DNA from: Athripsodes cinereus
Lineage: Eukaryota; Arthropoda; Insecta; Trichoptera; Leptoceridae
Length of the DNA: 64,000 bases
Reading direction: 5' to 3'
Assembly (NCBI GenBank): GCA_947579605.1
Contig: OX388315.1
Span: 496,001-560,000 of the forward strand
The notes beneath the pieces were generated by a model. That model was given only the letters and a program-made list of their open reading frames with translations. It was not told the origin of the DNA and did no database searches. A program made the translations under genes and the position numbers. Numbering within the stretch: position 1 is the first letter of the stretch; every line of letters begins with the position of its first letter. Below, one piece after another: positions 11,813 to 26,800 of this stretch.

Positions 11813-14800
11813 GTAAGTGATTTGAAATACTTCTATTTTTGTATTTGTTTTCTAACTTTATTTTATTATTCGTACATGCATTCTCTCAAGTCACTCAATA
11901 ACGGGTGGATAGCTGGAAGAAAGAAGTATAAATATGCTTATATGCATGTAAAGGAAAAAAAACAATCTATACGTCAAAGAGACAAAATAACGTTAATTTT
12001 TTTCTGAGAACCAGATCTGTTAATTAATAATTTAGTCTTAAACCTGATGGGAACACTGAATAAAACTTGATTTAATATTTAAGGAAGATTAAAAAATAAT
12101 ATTAAAATAAGGTGACCACTTTTTCTTCGATGCCCTCAAAATTTCTATCCCCGCCCATCGCCGTATTTTCAGTACAGTATAGGAATTTGAAATGTTACAC
12201 ATTCTCTTCGAAATACTCGTATGATTCGATGATACTGTAGGTATTATGTTACTTTTATGAAGGGAAAAATTGAGACAAACAGATGGTCTGAGTGTTGAAT
12301 TAGACTGTTTACAATATATTATTGGTCCAAGTAGAGATGAAAGTTTTATGATAATGTGTATTGTATTATTGATTCATAGCTCTCCGTTGACCACAAAATC
12401 ATACATTGACAAAAATGACTTTGAATATTGTATGTTCTTGCTAGGTTATACCATAAAATATTTCATAAAAATATATTTTATAGGTACAATGCAACATTTA
12501 TTTTGCGATAGGTACTTACTTTAATTTTTGTATGGCTTTGGCTTGTATTAATATTCTTAGCTAAATTGCTGCGTTCAATAGTTATTCCATTCAAATCCTT
12601 GGTTCCCGTCCAGAAAGCCACTGCACCGCCTCTGAGGTCGACTTATTTTGGATACGAGGATATTGGTGCTATATATTTTGTTCGTGTTCTATTGCTAAAT
12701 GGATATTATTGTGTAATAAATAAGCTATGTTGTGAAATTGTGATATTTGTGTGTCTGTGCCGATAAAACAAATGAGTACCTATGTTACCAACGTATCTTG
12801 CGTAATAATCTTCTATATATATAAAAGAAAGTGGTGTTACTTACGCCATTTATAACTCAAGAATGACTGTACTGATTTGAATGATCTCTGGTTTGTTGGA
12901 TTCTTCTCCGCCCCTAATAGCCGATAGGCTATTAAAATATCTTTTAAATTAAGGAAAGAAAAATTACGAAGATAATTATTAATATGGAGAAATATAAAGT
13001 AATAAATATGCGATATGGAGAATTATACAAAATCAACGATGATGTTTTTTATACATTGGTCTATATATAGAATAATTTTTGTATACATTTTCAAATTAGA
13101 ATCGTTATCCACATATCTCTGTAAAAATGAAATAAAAATAAAAACAATTTAACATCTGTGGTTCTGAAATTACAATTTTGAAAAAATCATGGATAAGTTT
13201 TTTTATAAATTTAAAATGAATAGGTATCAACCTGGTGTTGATGGGTGGCTGAATAGAGTGTCTCTGTGGATAAGATTAATTTAGTGCATTTACTCTGAAA
13301 ACAAACATATAGTCTCCGTGTTTTAGTGAGGTGTTTTAGATTATTTGCATCAGGATAATATGAGTGGTTGTGGATAGTGTGTGCAAAGGAGAGTGTTGAT
13401 TCATCAATTGTGGTCGGTGTTGTTTTCAATTTCAATACATACAGAATTTTTCATCAACATAGTGTTCTATTTGACATTTGAAATTAAAATTTTTAATTAT
13501 CTTCATAATCAAGAATCATAGACAAAATTCAAAATTTAAAAATAATATCACAAGTACTTAATTCAATGTCATCGTAGTCAACTTGACACGATGACGAGTT
13601 TATTAGAAGCAGAGCCACCAGATGGGCCAAGTAAAAAACGACGTTTTGATCATTCGTATGCAAATCCAGCGCCAATCAATGTTTACGGTCCTCACTCCTC
13701 ACCACCTTATTTGGTGATAGTGGAGAATAATGATAGTGAAAAATTTATACACCCTATGACTTTTGGAGGATTTTTGGCAAAAAATAAAGTAGAAGGCATT
13801 ACTCCAGGGGGCGTACGTGCGGATGGAAGAAAGAAAATTGCAGTCACTTTCGCTTCACCAGATCTAGCTAATAACTTTGTTGGAGCGGATATGCTGACTA
13901 AAAATGGACTAAAAGGATATATACCCAATTATAAATTATTCAAGAGTGGAATAATCAGAGGCGTCCCTTTGGACCTTACAGAAGAAGAAATTTTACGCAA
14001 CATAGAGGTTCCGTTATCGTACGGAAAAGTGAATAAAATTCGACGATTAAATAGGAGGGATACTTCTTCAGGAAACACAGAATGGAAACCCTCTACCACC
14101 ATTCTAATAACATTTGAAGGACAAAAACTGCCAAAAAATGTATACTTATTTTATAATTCAATAATTGTTGAAGAATATATTCAACCTGTTTATATTTGTC
14201 ATAACTGTCTTCGATACGGACATACCAAAGCGAGATGTACTTCAGCTCCAAGATGTAGTAATTGTGGAGGAAATCACCAATCCGAAACATGCCCCAAAAA
14301 AGAATCCCCGCCATGTTGTGTGAATTGCTCTGGAACCCACTCGGCAATAAACAACACTTGCCCTGAGTTCAACAGACAAAAAAAAATTAAACTTACCATG
14401 ACATCCGAAAACATTTCTTTCGCTCAGGCAGCTAAACTGATCCCACCATCTAAAAAGTCATACAGCGAAGTAACATCCGGTATGATCAACTCTCAAAAAC
14501 AATCTTTATCACCTAAAGCTAAAATCAATATTCCACGTCCCCGAACACCTACTGTTCCCCTAATAGACAAGAAAAAGTTGAAAGATCTTCTGGCTTACAC
14601 AAATGGCCAACCATCTAACCCTCAGAATGGATGCGCCCTTACCCAGCAAAAATCTACCGTCACCTCTTTTTCTGCCTCTGGTGAAACCTCACAAGCGGTC
14701 GCGGAACCTGTGTCCTCTACATTGGAGCAATTTATTTCTCATATTCTGTGTTTTGTAAATAATTCAAAAAATGATCAATTGAACGCCCTAATTCTTTCGA

Positions 14801-17800
14801 GCCTTTCACCAATTATTAATTGTTTAACTGATTCCCATCAAGATGGAGAGTCTAACTGAAGTTTCTTCGACGTGTACAATATTACAGTGGAACTGCAGAA
14901 GTGCAGTCTCCAACAAAATTGATATCGAACAACTGATCAAAAATTATGAGCCAAAAATTATTGCCTTGTCTGAAACTTGGTTAAACCCAAGTATTTCGTA
15001 TACTTTTCCTCATTACTCATGTATTCGCAGCGATCGTGCCGATGGAAGAGGAGGGTCGGCTCTATTAATACACTCATCCATCCAATTTACAACCATTAAC
15101 ATCCCAACAACCTCTAACACTACACAAATTGTTGCTGTGAACATAAACAATATTGGATATGCATCTATTTACATAGCTCCAAGCAATCCCTTCGATATGC
15201 ATTTCTGGAATTCCGTTATTTCCCAACTGCCATCCTCCTGTATCCTAATGGGAGACTTCAATGCTCATTCTCCTTCTTGGGGAAGCTCATTCTATGACTC
15301 AACCGGGAGGAACTTACTGGATTTCTTGGATGAAAATAATCTGATAGTTTTAAACGATGGTTCACCCACCCGCCTAAATCATCTCTCAGACAGACCTAGC
15401 GCTGTTGATCTTACTATCTGTTCACCCTCCTACGCTTCAAACTCGACTTGGTCGATTATTCCAGACGCTTACTCGAGTGATCATTTCCCGATAATAATAA
15501 ATATCCCAGCACATATTTTATCCTTAAGTACCAAAGCAAATACTGGCGTTTACACCACAAAAAAAATAGATTGGGAAAATGTTAGCAAAGATTTGTCGAG
15601 GATTTCTTCCAATTTGGCATCACCCTCAAATTACTTAGACATAAATTCTACGTACACATCGATCCATATGGCCTTATCGGAGATAATTAATAATAATACA
15701 ATAAAATCTGTAAAAAGTAAACAACCCAAGCAGAACCCTCCTTGGTGGGATGATGAGTGTGCAACTCAAGTGCGAAAAAGAAGGGAAGCGATGAGAAGAT
15801 ATCGAGGTGATATGAGCAATGCCAATTTTCTCAATGCAAAGGCTGTTCAGGCGGAAACAAAAAAGAAATTAAAACAGAAAAAAAGAGAAGGATGGAAAAA
15901 GTTTTGCCTGTCCCTCTCACCATATTCTTCGTTAAGTTATGTTTGGAACACTATAAATGGATTCAGAAATCGGGATAACGTGATAATAAGACAGCCAGAA
16001 ATAAGCTGCTTAGAGGAATTTGCGAATAAGTTGGCAATTGCCACTGCCCCAAATTGTAATGAACTACCAACAAATGAAATATTTGACAAATCATATTGTT
16101 GGCTAGATGCCCCCTTCCAAATAGAAGAGATAAAAGTTTTTCTCACAAATCTTCAAAATTCATCTCCAGGTCCCGATGGTATCTCATATAGGCTATTCAA
16201 GCAGTTTCCAGACTCGCTGTTACATATCTTACTCAACATATTTAATAAATGCTTCGAGTCAGGGACTCTACCAGAACAGTGGAAGCTGCAAAAAGTAGTT
16301 CCTATTTTAAAAAAATTTAAAGATCCCGCTTTAGCAGCATCATATCGACCAATAGCGCTATCGTCGTGCTATTTGAAGATACTAGAGAGGCTCATAAAAA
16401 ACCGTCTGGAATGGTACGTGGAACAAAATGATCTAATTCCCGCTTATCAGTTTGGATTTCGTAAATCTCGATCGTGCCTGGATAATCTATCCATTCTTAC
16501 TACTGACATAAGAGAAGCCTTCTGTAACAAGGAAATGACATTAGCAGCGTTCATAGACCTACGCTCCGCTTACGATAACGTACACTTACCGATCCTAAAA
16601 GAAGTATTGTCTGATTTGGGTACGCCACCTAAGTTAGTACAATTAATTCATAACATAATGTGTGATCGAACCATCATGATACAAGATAAAGGCAGAACCA
16701 TCCAAAGAAAAATATGGAGAGGTCTACCTCAAGGTTCGGTACTCTCTCCCATTCTCTTTAACTTATATTGTCGAAAATTGGGCTCGTCACTTCACAAAGA
16801 CTGTCAAATCCTTCAATATGCTGATGACATAGTACTTTATCTTTCAAGAAAAAATATTGATGATCTTACTGGGATAATGAATAGCTCTCTTACAAGCTTA
16901 AACCAGTGGCTCACAGGAGCTGGTTTGGAAATGTCTCCCGAAAAAAGTAAGCTTGTCTTGTTCTCTACAAAACATAATCCACCAGAATTCATAATAAATG
17001 TTGAGGGTAAAGATATTCCAGTATGCGACGAGGTGAAGTTTTTAGGTATCACCCTGAATCGAAAACTTTCATGGAACACACATATCTGCAATATTGTTGC
17101 TAACTGTGAAACTCATATAAATCCACTGAGAGCGGTATCACGAGTCTGGTGGGGAACCCATCCACTAACTATGAAAATGTTTTACAATGCACTAGTGAGA
17201 AGCCGAATAGATTTCGGAAGTTTTCTATGGGACCCACTACCTAAATATCTAGAGGATAAACTTAATAAAATTCAAGCTAAATGCATGAGACTCATAATCG
17301 GAGCTATGAGATCGACACCGATAAATTCATTGCAGATTGAAGTAGCTGAGATGCCACTAAGAATCCGAAGACAACTTTTGTCGGACAATTACTATTCTAA
17401 GAGATTCGTTTTAAACAATCATCCATTGACAGACAAACTCAGTTCCCTTTCTAACTCCCTACCATTGAACCTGAGAAGAGAAACACATAAGCCAAATCTT
17501 TGTCAAAGCCATGATTTCATGTCATCTTTAGATAACCAGTGCCGTAAGTACGACATTCCCCCAATATTCACATTACCTCTGAAAACCATCATCACTAACC
17601 CTCAAATTGTGAGTCTTGGCATTAACAAGGGCACGAAGTTCACACCAAAAATGACGGACCAAGTTTTTAACAACACCATCAACACCAATTTTCCTAAACA
17701 TATCCAAATCTTTACGGATGGCTCTAAAAACCCAACAACTCAGTCGTGTGGGGCAGCAGTGTTCATTCCCTCTATAAATTTGGAGGGAATGTTCAAGCTG

Positions 17801-20800
17801 TCCTCGCAATCATCGATCTTTACAGCCGAGTGCGTGGCAATTGAGGAGGCACTAAAGATCTGTCTTATGTATCAAGGTTGGAACAAGAAATTCATAATTT
17901 TGTCAGACTCTCTAAGTGCCATTCAGTCCCTCAGAGTAGGATCTCTGAGGGCATCTATAAACGAATTGATTTTGGACATCAAAAGACTTCTTTCGCTACT
18001 TGATTCTTCTGGCGTGGATGTGATCTTTGTGTGGATACCTTCGCATGCGGGAATAGCTGGCAACGAGTTGGTTGACGCCTTGGCAACTAGAGCTGCTGAC
18101 TCTGATTCACCCATTTTGGAATTTGCTCAACCGTTATCAGATATTTTGCTGGACTTCAAATCGAACGCTTTTGAAAAATGGAACAATCAATGGGGTAAGC
18201 CCAATGTTTTGGTTGGGGCAAGACTTAGGGCGATACAGCCAGAGGTTGTGCGTAAACCGTGGTTCAGTAAAATAAAAATGAATAAATTTGAGATTGCATC
18301 TATCTGCCGTCTGAGGCTGGGCCATTGTTTGGTCGCACAACATCTACACAGATTGGGAATTTTGACAGAACCATACTGCGAGTGTGGAGAAATCCAGACC
18401 ATCGATCATCTCTTGCTTGAATGCTCACTGCACAAGCAGTATCCTTTAACTGTTCCGGCCGAAGGGCCTTTACCTGGTAACTCCTTGAATCTCCTCTCGT
18501 CGACTCGACACTTTCGACAAATCTCTAAGTATCTTAAGTACAATGACATTAATATCTGATTTATTGGACTAACCTATTCTTATCACTTCTGTAGATAGGT
18601 TTAATTTCAACGAAACAGGATGGCACAAATCACTCCAAGGGGTGGATTGCCTAATTATATTAAAAAAAAAAAAGGTATCAACCTAAAAAATAAATTAGAA
18701 CCTACATATATTACGTACAGCAGATACCTAATTTATAAACAAATCTGGGTTAAGTAGGTACCTATAATTGTTCAACATAAATGAATTTTATTTTTTTACA
18801 CTATAAGATGACACACTTGGACAATTACGGGAGTTTGTAAAGAGATTAAAAACATTAATCGTTGTTTATAGATGAAAGAGTAGGTATGTATTTTCATTAC
18901 CTAGGTAGGTACTTAAATATTATTATTTAGGCATTCCACCCAATATTGTGTGATTGTGCCGTAATAAAAACAAAATTAATAAATGCAAGATACCACCCTA
19001 CTGAAACTATGCATTAGAAACGAGTATGAAATAAAAAATGTTACAACCCAACGAATATAAAACTTATCTAAGTAGAAGCTATTTCTATATACACGTGTAA
19101 CACAGGTTATTTTTATTCTAAAAATGTTAATTTTTAGGGACGGATTTTTAAATCAGTTAATTGTTTGCTTTCAAAAACTTCAATGAACACTATTGTCATT
19201 TAAAAACAATAAAATCATGTGCATTTCTTTCATAATGGACTATCTATATAGATTGTTTATAGATAGAGTACCTAAAATGTTATTTTTTTTTACCTAAATA
19301 TTGACATTCATTGTTTGTTAGGCGCTACGAAGTTCGCTGGGTCAGCTAGTCAAAATTAAATTATGTTTTATTTCTTTTGATTATTCTTTTTTTAAAAATG
19401 ATACATTTTTTAGATTTTTGGTAACCAGCGCCAATGCACGCATTGATCTACATTTTATATGAGAATAATCGGCACCATAAAAATTATTTATATTTAGGAA
19501 TGATCTATGTCACCACCCTGAATTTATTTATTTTATAGTGTGATAAGGACGATCTAAATGTTTATTATGAATCTATACTTACTAACTTACTGCTAGCCTT
19601 CTTCTCTCCACTGCTGAATATACGCCTCATCAAAACTTTTCCACACTTTTCGATCTCGAGCAACTCGACACCACTGTTTCCCCATCATTTGGACAATATC
19701 GTCGACCCATCTCTTTTGGGGTCTTCGAACATTTCTTTTGTCCTCCCACCTCCATTCAAGAATTCTGGAAGTCCACCTGCCATCCTCTCGCCTTGTCACA
19801 TGACCAGCCCATTGCCATTTCAGCTTGGAGACTTTATTTACAATTTCGACAATTTTGTCTTTTGTCGGATGGTTTCATTTCTTATTTTGTCTCTCAAGTT
19901 AATGCCTAGCATTTGTCTCTCCATGGCACGCTGTACACACCATTATAAATCTATACAGTATAAATCTATACCATAAATCTATACTTATTATAAATCTATA
20001 CATTAAAAACTATAGCATTATAAATCTATACAGAAATATTTTTTCTTTGAAGCAAAAAAATCATTACTTACTTACTTACTTTTCGTATGGCTCCGGATAA
20101 TGTCTTGGCCCATGTGGGTTGCGTCCTGGTATCACAGTTTTGGCTCCAGTCTCGTCAGCCAGTCCACCGCCTCCGGAGTCGCCTCATGAATGTCCTGGAG
20201 GCCACCATTGAAATCATTAAAAATCATTAAATTGAAGTAATTGTATGAAATCTTCAATGAACATTTTTTAAAGATGATATGAGTAAGTCGACAGAAGGTG
20301 GGATCGAACCCGAAATTTATAAAAATAAGATTAAAAAAATGTTAATGCTAGATAGAAATAACTTATAAAATACTGTTTTTTCAGGCACACAAGAGGATAA
20401 TAAATCATCGGCCAAATCTGGTAGGAATCAAGAGCCTCCAAAAAATGTAGTCATTCCAGTCAAGACGATATCGCCCGGACCTAAATATTGTACCAAAGGG
20501 AAAGTACTTGTCTTCTATCATGACATATTCGGCGGTAAGAATTATCTTGATTGAATCATTCTTGATGATGTTCCTAGTACATTATTATATACCGAAACGT
20601 CGGATGAAAATCCAAAACTCAAGCGGTTGCATAACCGAATTAGCCTTAAACTGATGATCCATGGTGCACATGTGGGACAGGAGCTCAATATGCGGAACAT
20701 ATCCTTTGGGTATATTTTTTGATGATGAATACAAGAGAGGAAATGATTTTGGGTATGACTGTTGACACTCCTCGATCCATCTGGTTTTAAAAAATGTTTT

Positions 20801-23800
20801 TAAATGCCACAAATGCTTCACACTTCAAGGTATTCGTGAATGTTTGGGTCTCAAGATGGGATTTGCTACGTCAGCCGGGTTTAGCGCCCACTGACGTGGT
20901 AGGGTCGGAGATGCCAATATTGGCTTAGCGGTACTGATGGATTTGAGAGAGTTTAAAAAATGTCACTTGTCATTAGCTCAAACGGTTTAATAAGAGTCCT
21001 TGGACTCCTGAAATATATGGGAAAAGAGGTTATTTCAACACATGGTTGCATACTCGAAGGAGAAGAAAATATTTCAACAAATTACAAAAATGTTACAACA
21101 TTACGACAACCTAAAGACTTATTTAAGTATTATTGTATTCAATTGTGTATTTGCATATTTTCCGGTATCCTCAGATGACAGTGGTGATAAGTGACATATA
21201 ATATAATAATAAGACAGGCTCAAATACAGCATGCAGAAGACCGTACTTCTATCGTCCACCAGGATAGTAAGAAGGTTTTTGTCCCTGTAGCTCTGTAAGT
21301 GATCTCCCATGATTGTACTATTTCATAGAACATCATGGAAGAATCAACTCGAATAATGTTGGGGTTCTACATTTTGAATATACATAAATTTATTTTAATA
21401 TTTTATGGTTTTTGTTATTTGATGTTATATTTAATTGTTAATCTTATATTGTGTTCAAAATGTAGAATCTAATATTGTTTTGTTAAATAAATGAGATATG
21501 AGATAATAAAAATAGGTAAACCTCACTAAAAAAGGTTGCCCTGTATCGAGGCGTGCTGCGTGAAAATGAAATAACTTGCCATTAATAAAATATTTAAAAT
21601 ATCCAATATAAAAATCCATAAACGAATTAAAAAAAATAATAAACAAAGAAATAAAAAATAAATTAGTCAACTAACAATGGAAAAATGCGCAACTTAGAGC
21701 ATGATTAAGTTAACAAATGTGCCAATTATACATTAAGTTTAATGAATTAATGATTTTATGATTATATAAATGTGTGAACAAACGATCAAATAAATTAATG
21801 AAAACAAAACAAAACTGAGACAATACAGGAAAATGAATTTGTAAACAAATACGCGAATGTTTCCCACATGACCAAATCAATAAAATATGTCAATGAATTG
21901 ATAGTCAAACGCATGCACAAAAAATGGACAAACTAACATTTATGAAAAATTAAACAAACAGATGCAAACAAACTTTAGTCAAGCTGATGAATACATTATA
22001 ATGTAATAATAATAATAATAATGATCATGATCATGCTCACGAAATCAAAGATATGTGGAGAACACCTACCACAATCATCGTGCCTATAGTGATGTCTGTG
22101 AATGGTTTAATACCTAAGAGTCTGTCAAACAATCTCAGAAAACTGGGAGTAGATGACAGGCTCAAATACAGCATGCAGAAGACCGTACTTCTATCGTCCA
22201 CCAGGATAGTAAGAAGGTTTTTGTCCCTGTAGCTCTGTAAGTGATCTCCCATGATTGTACTATTTCATAGAACATCATGGAAGAATCAATTCGAATAATG
22301 TTGGGGTTCTACATTTTGAATATACATAAATTTATTTTAATATTATATGGTTTTTGTTATTTAATGTTATTTTTAAATTTTATTGTTAATCTTATATTGT
22401 GTTCAAAATGTAGAATCAAATATTGTTTTGTTTAATAAATGAGATATGAGATAATAATAAAAATCTTTATTGCACAAAAATTTGAAATGTACCTACAAAA
22501 AAGTGAAATGCATTCCTTTGGTGATAGTTTTAGAATTCCACGACTTCCACAAGAGTTATTTATTTATTTTTATTTATTTCACATATCCACGGCGTGAGAC
22601 TTTTACATGTTCAAGAAAACACAATACACAAATCAAATTTCTCATTGGCGGCGTACAGACAGCTGGATGCGAACGTCAATAATCAAGCATCAAGCAAAAA
22701 TCTTAAATCTTTCTTTCCTTGTCACTCGCCATCATCAGGTCACTCACATTACATGCATTCCGCATCAGCGGGCATTGCAATAAGTGAGAATCACTCTGCT
22801 CTTCCCCACGGCCGCAGCTAGTGTCCTCCTCATCCAAAAAGCCCCACTTCTGCTGGTTACTTCTGCATCTAGTTACCCCAACTCATAGTCTGTTCAGTGT
22901 CTTCCACATGGGGTAGCTCAGACTATGCACGGTGTTTGTGCTTTCAGTTGGCATCATCCATGGATTGTCATCCAAGTTCCTGCCTCCAAAATTCCTCTCT
23001 ACGCTTCTGACGAGGTTGTAAGGTCATTTGTGACCTTAAGGAAGTTTTTCTCGACTAATTTAATTTGTGCGCAACGGGATTTTCGTGCACATTTTATCTG
23101 TTTAGTTGCTACTACTATCACTAGGTACTACTACTTCAAAAAACGAACAAAAATGCAAATATTTGACTTTGTACTTAAAAAATCCACAAAATTCTACCAA
23201 ATTCTTATTTTCCGGGTTGAAATACTGCATACCGGCATAAAAATAATACAAAATAATTGACGTTTAGATCTACTACTACTATACCCATCACAGCATATCC
23301 CACAAGTAGGGTAGCCAGCAGACCAGACGCATGCTATAATAAACATTTAAGCTGGCCTCTCCGCGCCAGCAAAAAAATAAAACATTCAGGATGGGTGGCA
23401 AACCTCTTCGCTAAATTTAAGATGCAAAATGTAGAGATGCAGCGACTAGTATATTTGCCGAATACCGAATATTATGCAAGATCTTGTGCGGAATAACCGA
23501 ATATTTGGCGAATATTCGGCAAAACAATGATAAGAGCGTGCGGTACCTACCCCCGACCGCGCATCTTCGTGTAAGTACATCATAGACATGTAGGACTGTA
23601 GGTACACCATAGCAGCACGGTACATTGTTTCGAAATTTTTGTGTACCAACATTAATAATATTATGTTGTTTCACTCCATATCAAATTAAATTAATTAATT
23701 AGAATTTTGAGAATTAATAATTATGCATCTCCAGCTGACAATGAAATAGCAACAATCTACAAGCTATTAATTAGTTCTTTCCGGTTTTGCATTTAAACCA

Positions 23801-26800
23801 TTAGTCAAAATGTTGCCGAATAGTTGCCTAATATTCGTTGCATCTCGTTTTGAGTAGTTTTGTTGTTCGATTTGAGATGTTTCAATGCCTTCGAAGAGAG
23901 AAATAAAAGTTATTCGTATTGGTGTTAACTGTTAACTGATACACAAAGAATAATGAAACAATACACTCATAAACACACAAAACGTCGTCAATTTTGTTTA
24001 TAATATTCTGACATTTGATTCAATTTTGTATTAAATAGGGTCCCTGCCGTGCTTAGCTTACAGTCGGTTAGGTGTAGCATCCTTACATGCTTGTCCCTGC
24101 CGTGCTGTGCCTACAGTCGGTTAGTGGAGCATCCTTACATGCTTGTCCCTTGCCGTGCTTAGCTTACAGTCGGTTAGGTGTAGCATCCTTACATGCTTGT
24201 CCCTGCCGTGCTTAGCTTACAGTCGGTTAGGTGTAGCATCCTTACATGCTTGTCCCTGCCGTGCTTAGCTTACAGTCGGTTAGGTGTAGCATCCTTACAT
24301 GCTTGTCCCTCCTGTGCTGTGCCGGCAGCCAGTCAGGTGTAGCATTCTTCACCTGCTTGTCGTTGGGACTTTAGTGGTGTCCTTAACGGAGCAGTGTTCC
24401 TCTAATCCTCCTCGTTTAGTTCCATGTCCTGCAGTAAATAGTCCGGGGATTGGAGACGTCCTTTCTGCCGCGTTATTCAGTGTAGCTTATTGGTTACTGG
24501 ATCAGTGCGGTATTCGTATGGTATTCAGAGAGTGTATTTATATAAAAAATGTTAAAGTTGTAAATAAAAGTGTTCTTAGTTAGGTAGTGTCAATAATTGT
24601 TCATTTATCTTGGTGTACCCCTTCAGGGACTACGCCTGGCGCCCAAAAGTAATTTTTAGTCTTGTCTTTCTGCTCTTTCCATAAGGGAGAAAATAACTAG
24701 TGTTTTTTATTTATTTATTTATTTATTCACCAATGACACACTTCAGATAATACATGTAAATTGAAACAATATACAAGAGACAAAATATAAACAATGTATT
24801 ACCCTATTTAAAAGTACGTGCAATTTTCACTAATCACAATATTTTAAGCCCATAAGGTTGTTATCTATAATAAAATTTAATTTAATTTATAAAATAAGAA
24901 TAAAACAGTTGTAATACAAACAAACAACATTAAAAAATCAATAGTCATTACAATTCCACAATTAAAATTGAATAATTGAGAATAAATCAATCAATTTATA
25001 TGGTTAAATGATTTTGTTATCATAATTCATTTTAATTCAGGTAGGTAGGTATTTAACTGTAAGTAAAGTAAAAGAAAATGCTTTTTTTTTCTCACCACAA
25101 AATTAGAATTATTCATTCAATTTTTTTCATACTTTTTTTACAAGAAGGGTGGTCAGTAAATACATTGCATGTAATAAACGTATTAGTTGTCCTCTCTGTG
25201 CAAATAAGACGTTTAATATGAGTGAGATGTCTCACCGTTGCATTAAAAATGTGAAATGTTTTGTACGTGAGGTTTTTCGAATACCCACCTTTCACAGGAC
25301 ACTCGAAAACTAACAGAATAGAGTGAAAAGAGGACTCCAAATACTAGAAACAATTGGTCTAATAACCAAGATGAATGTATATAAGTTAATTTGGGCAAAT
25401 GCGTTTGCACGATTATTTCTGTTTATCCTCGAAGGAAGCGGCTTGATGGAATCTGTGTGTAATAGGTAAAATCAATAAATTCGTCTCAACACGTAGATAG
25501 TTCTAAATACAAAGTTTTTTTGCAGATACTGAACATTCATCAGAACCAATAAAAGACTTCGAACGCATAGAAAAACATTTTGGAAGATCAATGAATTTCG
25601 AAACTGAACTTTTTCCCAATTTCACAAATCATGAGGTGATCGAAAAACTGATCGAGATAGGTAAGTTTGAAAGGTTTATAATATAATATTTATACTCGTA
25701 TTATATTTTATTTGAAATTTGCATTACATACTGTACGTAATAGAAAAAAGTACATGAAATAATTCGCAAAAATTATGTAATAAATACAGATTATAATAAA
25801 ATAAATGAATTTTCAAATACCTAATCTGCACATGAATTATAAATAATCATTCAAGCTTTTGTAGCAACTTATTATTATTATTGTGGTATGTTTTCGTACC
25901 TTCTGAGTGGATCTGCAATATCTATTCTTCTTCAAGCTTTCGGCCTCAGCATAATAATAATAAACTTTATTGCACAAAATCAATATGTAAAGAAGAACAA
26001 AAAACATGGTATCACATCACAACAATAGAATTAATAATTTTGTGCAATGGGCGAGTTTATTGCTGAAGCGCAATATCTTCCAACTAACCCATAAAATACC
26101 TAGCATACCATAGCATACCTACCCAAAAACATAAATAATATGTACGTATTCTAAAATCATGTCATTGAATTGATTTTGAGGTGTGTCGTAATTTTTTTTA
26201 TTACATGAACGGTCTCTAATTCATTAGATTGACTAAAATATGCGTTTGGGCACCTTGCTGCAATGTCGGGCGACAACTGCAATAATGTGGTGTTCTCATT
26301 TTGGCGAATATCGCCAGGCACCAAAATATCGCCAGCCATTTGAACCGTGTGAACAAAATGACAGCTAGTCTGAAACGATAAAAAACAGTAGAAACGATAT
26401 CGTCTCGAGTTGACCACCTTCCAACATTTTCGGACGATTGAACGATTCGCGCATGCGCAGATGTGCGCGGCGTTCATATCTATGGTAAAAACTTCATAAC
26501 CTATAAATTTTATAAATGTTTTCCGCTTCGTGACAGCTGTTATCTTTGTTGTTGGTTTGTGGCGTTTGTTTCCTTAATTAAAAGGCGCCTTATAACCTCT
26601 ACTATAACATTTTCGACTAAAAATAAATACTTCGCGATCTCCATCTCGACGTCATTTTGAAAACAGTGTCAAAATCAAAACGCATCTGACAGATCGTTTC
26701 TATATCGGTGGACTTGTGTGAACAGGTGTGACGATCAATGGGCGTACGGCGAATTTTGTTTTTTCGCCTGGCGTTATATTTTGAAATTCGGCTGGCGATA

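Larger units (their letters stand above)
13234..18672 (+). mobile_element. Full-length I-like non-LTR retrotransposon
   Basis: The element is 5.4 kb, bounded by a 12-bp target duplication and ending in an A-run. It has about 360 bp of 5' UTR, two overlapping intact open frames (gag-like and endonuclease/RT/RNase H) and a short 3' UTR. The RNase H domain and the triple zinc knuckle point to the I branch of the I/Jockey group. Intact frames and a perfect duplication suggest a recent insertion, possibly still active. It lies in the first intron of the caspase gene, in the same orientation. Confidence 0.93.
12809..19349 (+). mobile_element. Non-autonomous Helitron (copy A), split by a LINE
   Basis: The element starts TCTTCTATATATATAAAAG after an A and ends GCTGGGTCAGCTAG before a T, matching the A|TC...CTAG|T rule. 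A short GCTG/CAGC stem lies just before the end. The Helitron halves are 12809-13233 and 18673-19349, about 1.1 kb. A second copy at 56075-58032 in the other orientation shares both ends and the interior. No Rep/helicase is encoded. Confidence 0.75.

Noticed and set aside
20585..20821. 78-codon minus-strand open frame after caspase exon 2
   Set aside because: It is antisense to an R1-like LINE fragment and has no independent support.
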